A stretch of 64,000 bases of DNA from Methylotenera_A sp040387515 (GTDB taxonomy: Bacteria; Pseudomonadota; Gammaproteobacteria; Burkholderiales; Methylophilaceae): assembly GCA_040387515.1 (NCBI GenBank), contig JAZKDP010000016.1, positions 1 through 64,000 on the forward strand, in the 5' to 3' direction. The number at the start of each line of letters is the position of its first letter. The first letter of the stretch is position 1. The translations under genes were made by a program, and so were the position numbers. A model generated the notes under the pieces. It was not told the origin of the DNA and did no database searches. It saw nothing but the letters and a program-made list of their open reading frames with translations. Shown piece by piece: positions 63,127 to 64,000 of the stretch.

Positions 63127-63145
63127 GTTTACGTTTTGTTTACGT
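63127..63145 (-). promoter_or_regulatory. CpxR-box-like direct repeat upstream of yhdP
   Basis: GTTTACGT occurs twice (63127-63134 and 63138-63145). Read as TTTAC-N6-TTTAC it is one base longer in spacing than the CpxR box seen at 59696. It lies 139-157 bases upstream of yhdP in the divergent gap with the ABC-F gene. Confidence 0.35.
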
Positions 63146-63283
63146 GTAATCGTCTAATTTTCAAGTAAAATAATGACTTAAATACGCGTATTAACTCTAT
63201 AAAACCGACTAAATACGCTTTGCCAATTCGCAATCAACCGTTTAGAAAATACCCATTCATTTAGAAATGACAATACCCAAAAA

Positions 63284-64000
63284 ATGATTACCATTAAAAA
63301 AATAGCTCGCTGGGTGTTGTATGTCTTTGCTTTGTTGCTGGGGCTGATTGTAGTAGCGGCACTGGTAATACGCTTTATGATTTTTCCTAATATCGGCCAA
63401 TACAAGGACGATATTGCGAACTTTGCAGCAAAAACGATTGGACAAAAAGTATCCATTGGCGAAATCGTTACGGGTTGGGATGATATTTCACCGCACGTTG
63501 CGCTCATCAACGTCGATGTGTTTGATGCAGAAAATCGCGTTGCGCTGCATTTAAATAATGTAGAAGCCAGCCTGTCATGGTTAAGCGTACCTTTGCTTCA
63601 ACCAAGATTAACCGAGCTACAGATACATAATCCTGCATTGACTATCAGACGCAATGCAGACGGCAGCATCTACTTGGCAGGTATCAATCTGGCGGGTGAA
63701 TCTAAACCTGATTTTGCCAATTGGTTACTAAAACAACGCAGCGTAGAAGTTAAAAATGCGCAGATTATTTGGCAGGACGATTTGCGTCAAGCACCTGCAT
63801 TATCATTAAAAGAATTCAATTTAACGCTGACTAAACCTTTATTAAACAGCCTATTGAGACAACACACCTTTGAAATATCCACCCTACTTTCAACGGGTAC
63901 ACAGCAAAAAATAACAGCCAGCGGTCATTTTATTGGCAACGATGTTGCCGAGTTAAACACTTGGTATGGCGATGTTGTGGCTGAACTGACTCAAACAGAA
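63284..64000 (+). CDS. yhdP: YhdP-family AsmA-like protein, 5' part
   Basis: First 239 codons of a large envelope protein cut by the window end. It has a short cytoplasmic start, one transmembrane anchor (about 9-31), then the DUF3971/AsmA2-type beginning (FPNIGQYKDDIANFAAKTIGQ, EIVTGWDDISPHV) and beta-rich repeats (LSWLSVPLLQPRLTELQIHNP). YhdP proteins run about 1260 residues and carry phospholipids to the outer membrane. It stays open to base 64000. Confidence 0.88.
   Translation, partial: MITIKKIARWVLYVFALLLGLIVVAALVIRFMIFPNIGQYKDDIANFAAKTIGQKVSIGEIVTGWDDISPHVALINVDVFDAENRVALHLNNVEASLSWLSVPLLQPRLTELQIHNPALTIRRNADGSIYLAGINLAGESKPDFANWLLKQRSVEVKNAQIIWQDDLRQAPALSLKEFNLTLTKPLLNSLLRQHTFEISTLLSTGTQQKITASGHFIGNDVAELNTWYGDVVAELTQTE

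Noticed and set aside
63178..63510. Minus-strand frame of 110 codons at the yhdP start.
   Set aside because: Overlaps the clear yhdP N-terminus on the plus strand, which has a membrane anchor and family motifs.
1..64000. tRNA genes, rRNA, CRISPR arrays, transposases or prophage.
   Set aside because: No cloverleaf-like segment with CCA-type end, no regularly spaced repeats and no phage or transposase gene were seen in the window.

Overview
This window reads as a piece of chromosome from an AT-rich betaproteobacterium. The ordered block asd, fimV, truA, trpF, trpB, trpA, accD, folC, SPOR-domain gene, cvpA, purF, metZ is characteristic of Betaproteobacteria. Together with the low GC content and the protein styles (type I argininosuccinate synthase, O-succinylhomoserine sulfhydrylase, entericidin between leuC and leuD) it suggests Nitrosomonadales, most likely Methylophilaceae (Methylotenera/Methylophilus-like). 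That family assignment is inference: no methanol oxidation or RuMP gene lies in the window.

Positions 1-31000 are almost entirely on the minus strand and hold housekeeping genes. The proteostasis group tig-clpP-clpX-lon comes first, with a sigma-32-like promoter and a long AT-rich hairpin before lon. Next come metZ and a wecE-like sugar aminotransferase, then the purF to trpF tryptophan/folate/fatty-acid block, fimV, asd and the leuB-leuD-ecn-leuC leucine genes. yajQ, ppnP and the arginine genes argG-(membrane ORF)-argF-argD follow, and the stretch ends with a PuuD-like membrane domain and a 34-residue membrane peptide.

Positions 31000-45600 are more accessory. They hold an M48 peptidase/DUF898 pair, a Rieske oxygenase, an EamA transporter, a lipoprotein, a NarL-type two-component system and a PPK2 kinase. 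The most unusual feature follows: a compact chromosomal integron (about 40358-43020) with an integrase gene, overlapping divergent promoters, an attI-like core and three gene cassettes. Cassettes 1 and 2 encode unknown small membrane proteins and cassette 3 encodes an RlpA-like lipoprotein. Cassette boundaries can be read directly, because each attC 5' inverse core is the exact reverse complement of the 5' junction of its own cassette. A rhodanese and dhaL-dhaK lie beyond.

Positions 45600-64000 hold ycaO, glnE and acs (divergent around a large dyad), msrB, prfC, a glycosyltransferase and a lipase-like lipoprotein. A complete Cpx envelope-stress module follows: cpxR-cpxA divergent from a CpxP/Spy-like gene, with a perfect CpxR box between them. 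The window ends with an ABC-F ATPase and the start of yhdP, cut by the window edge. No tRNA, rRNA, CRISPR array, transposase or prophage was recognised.
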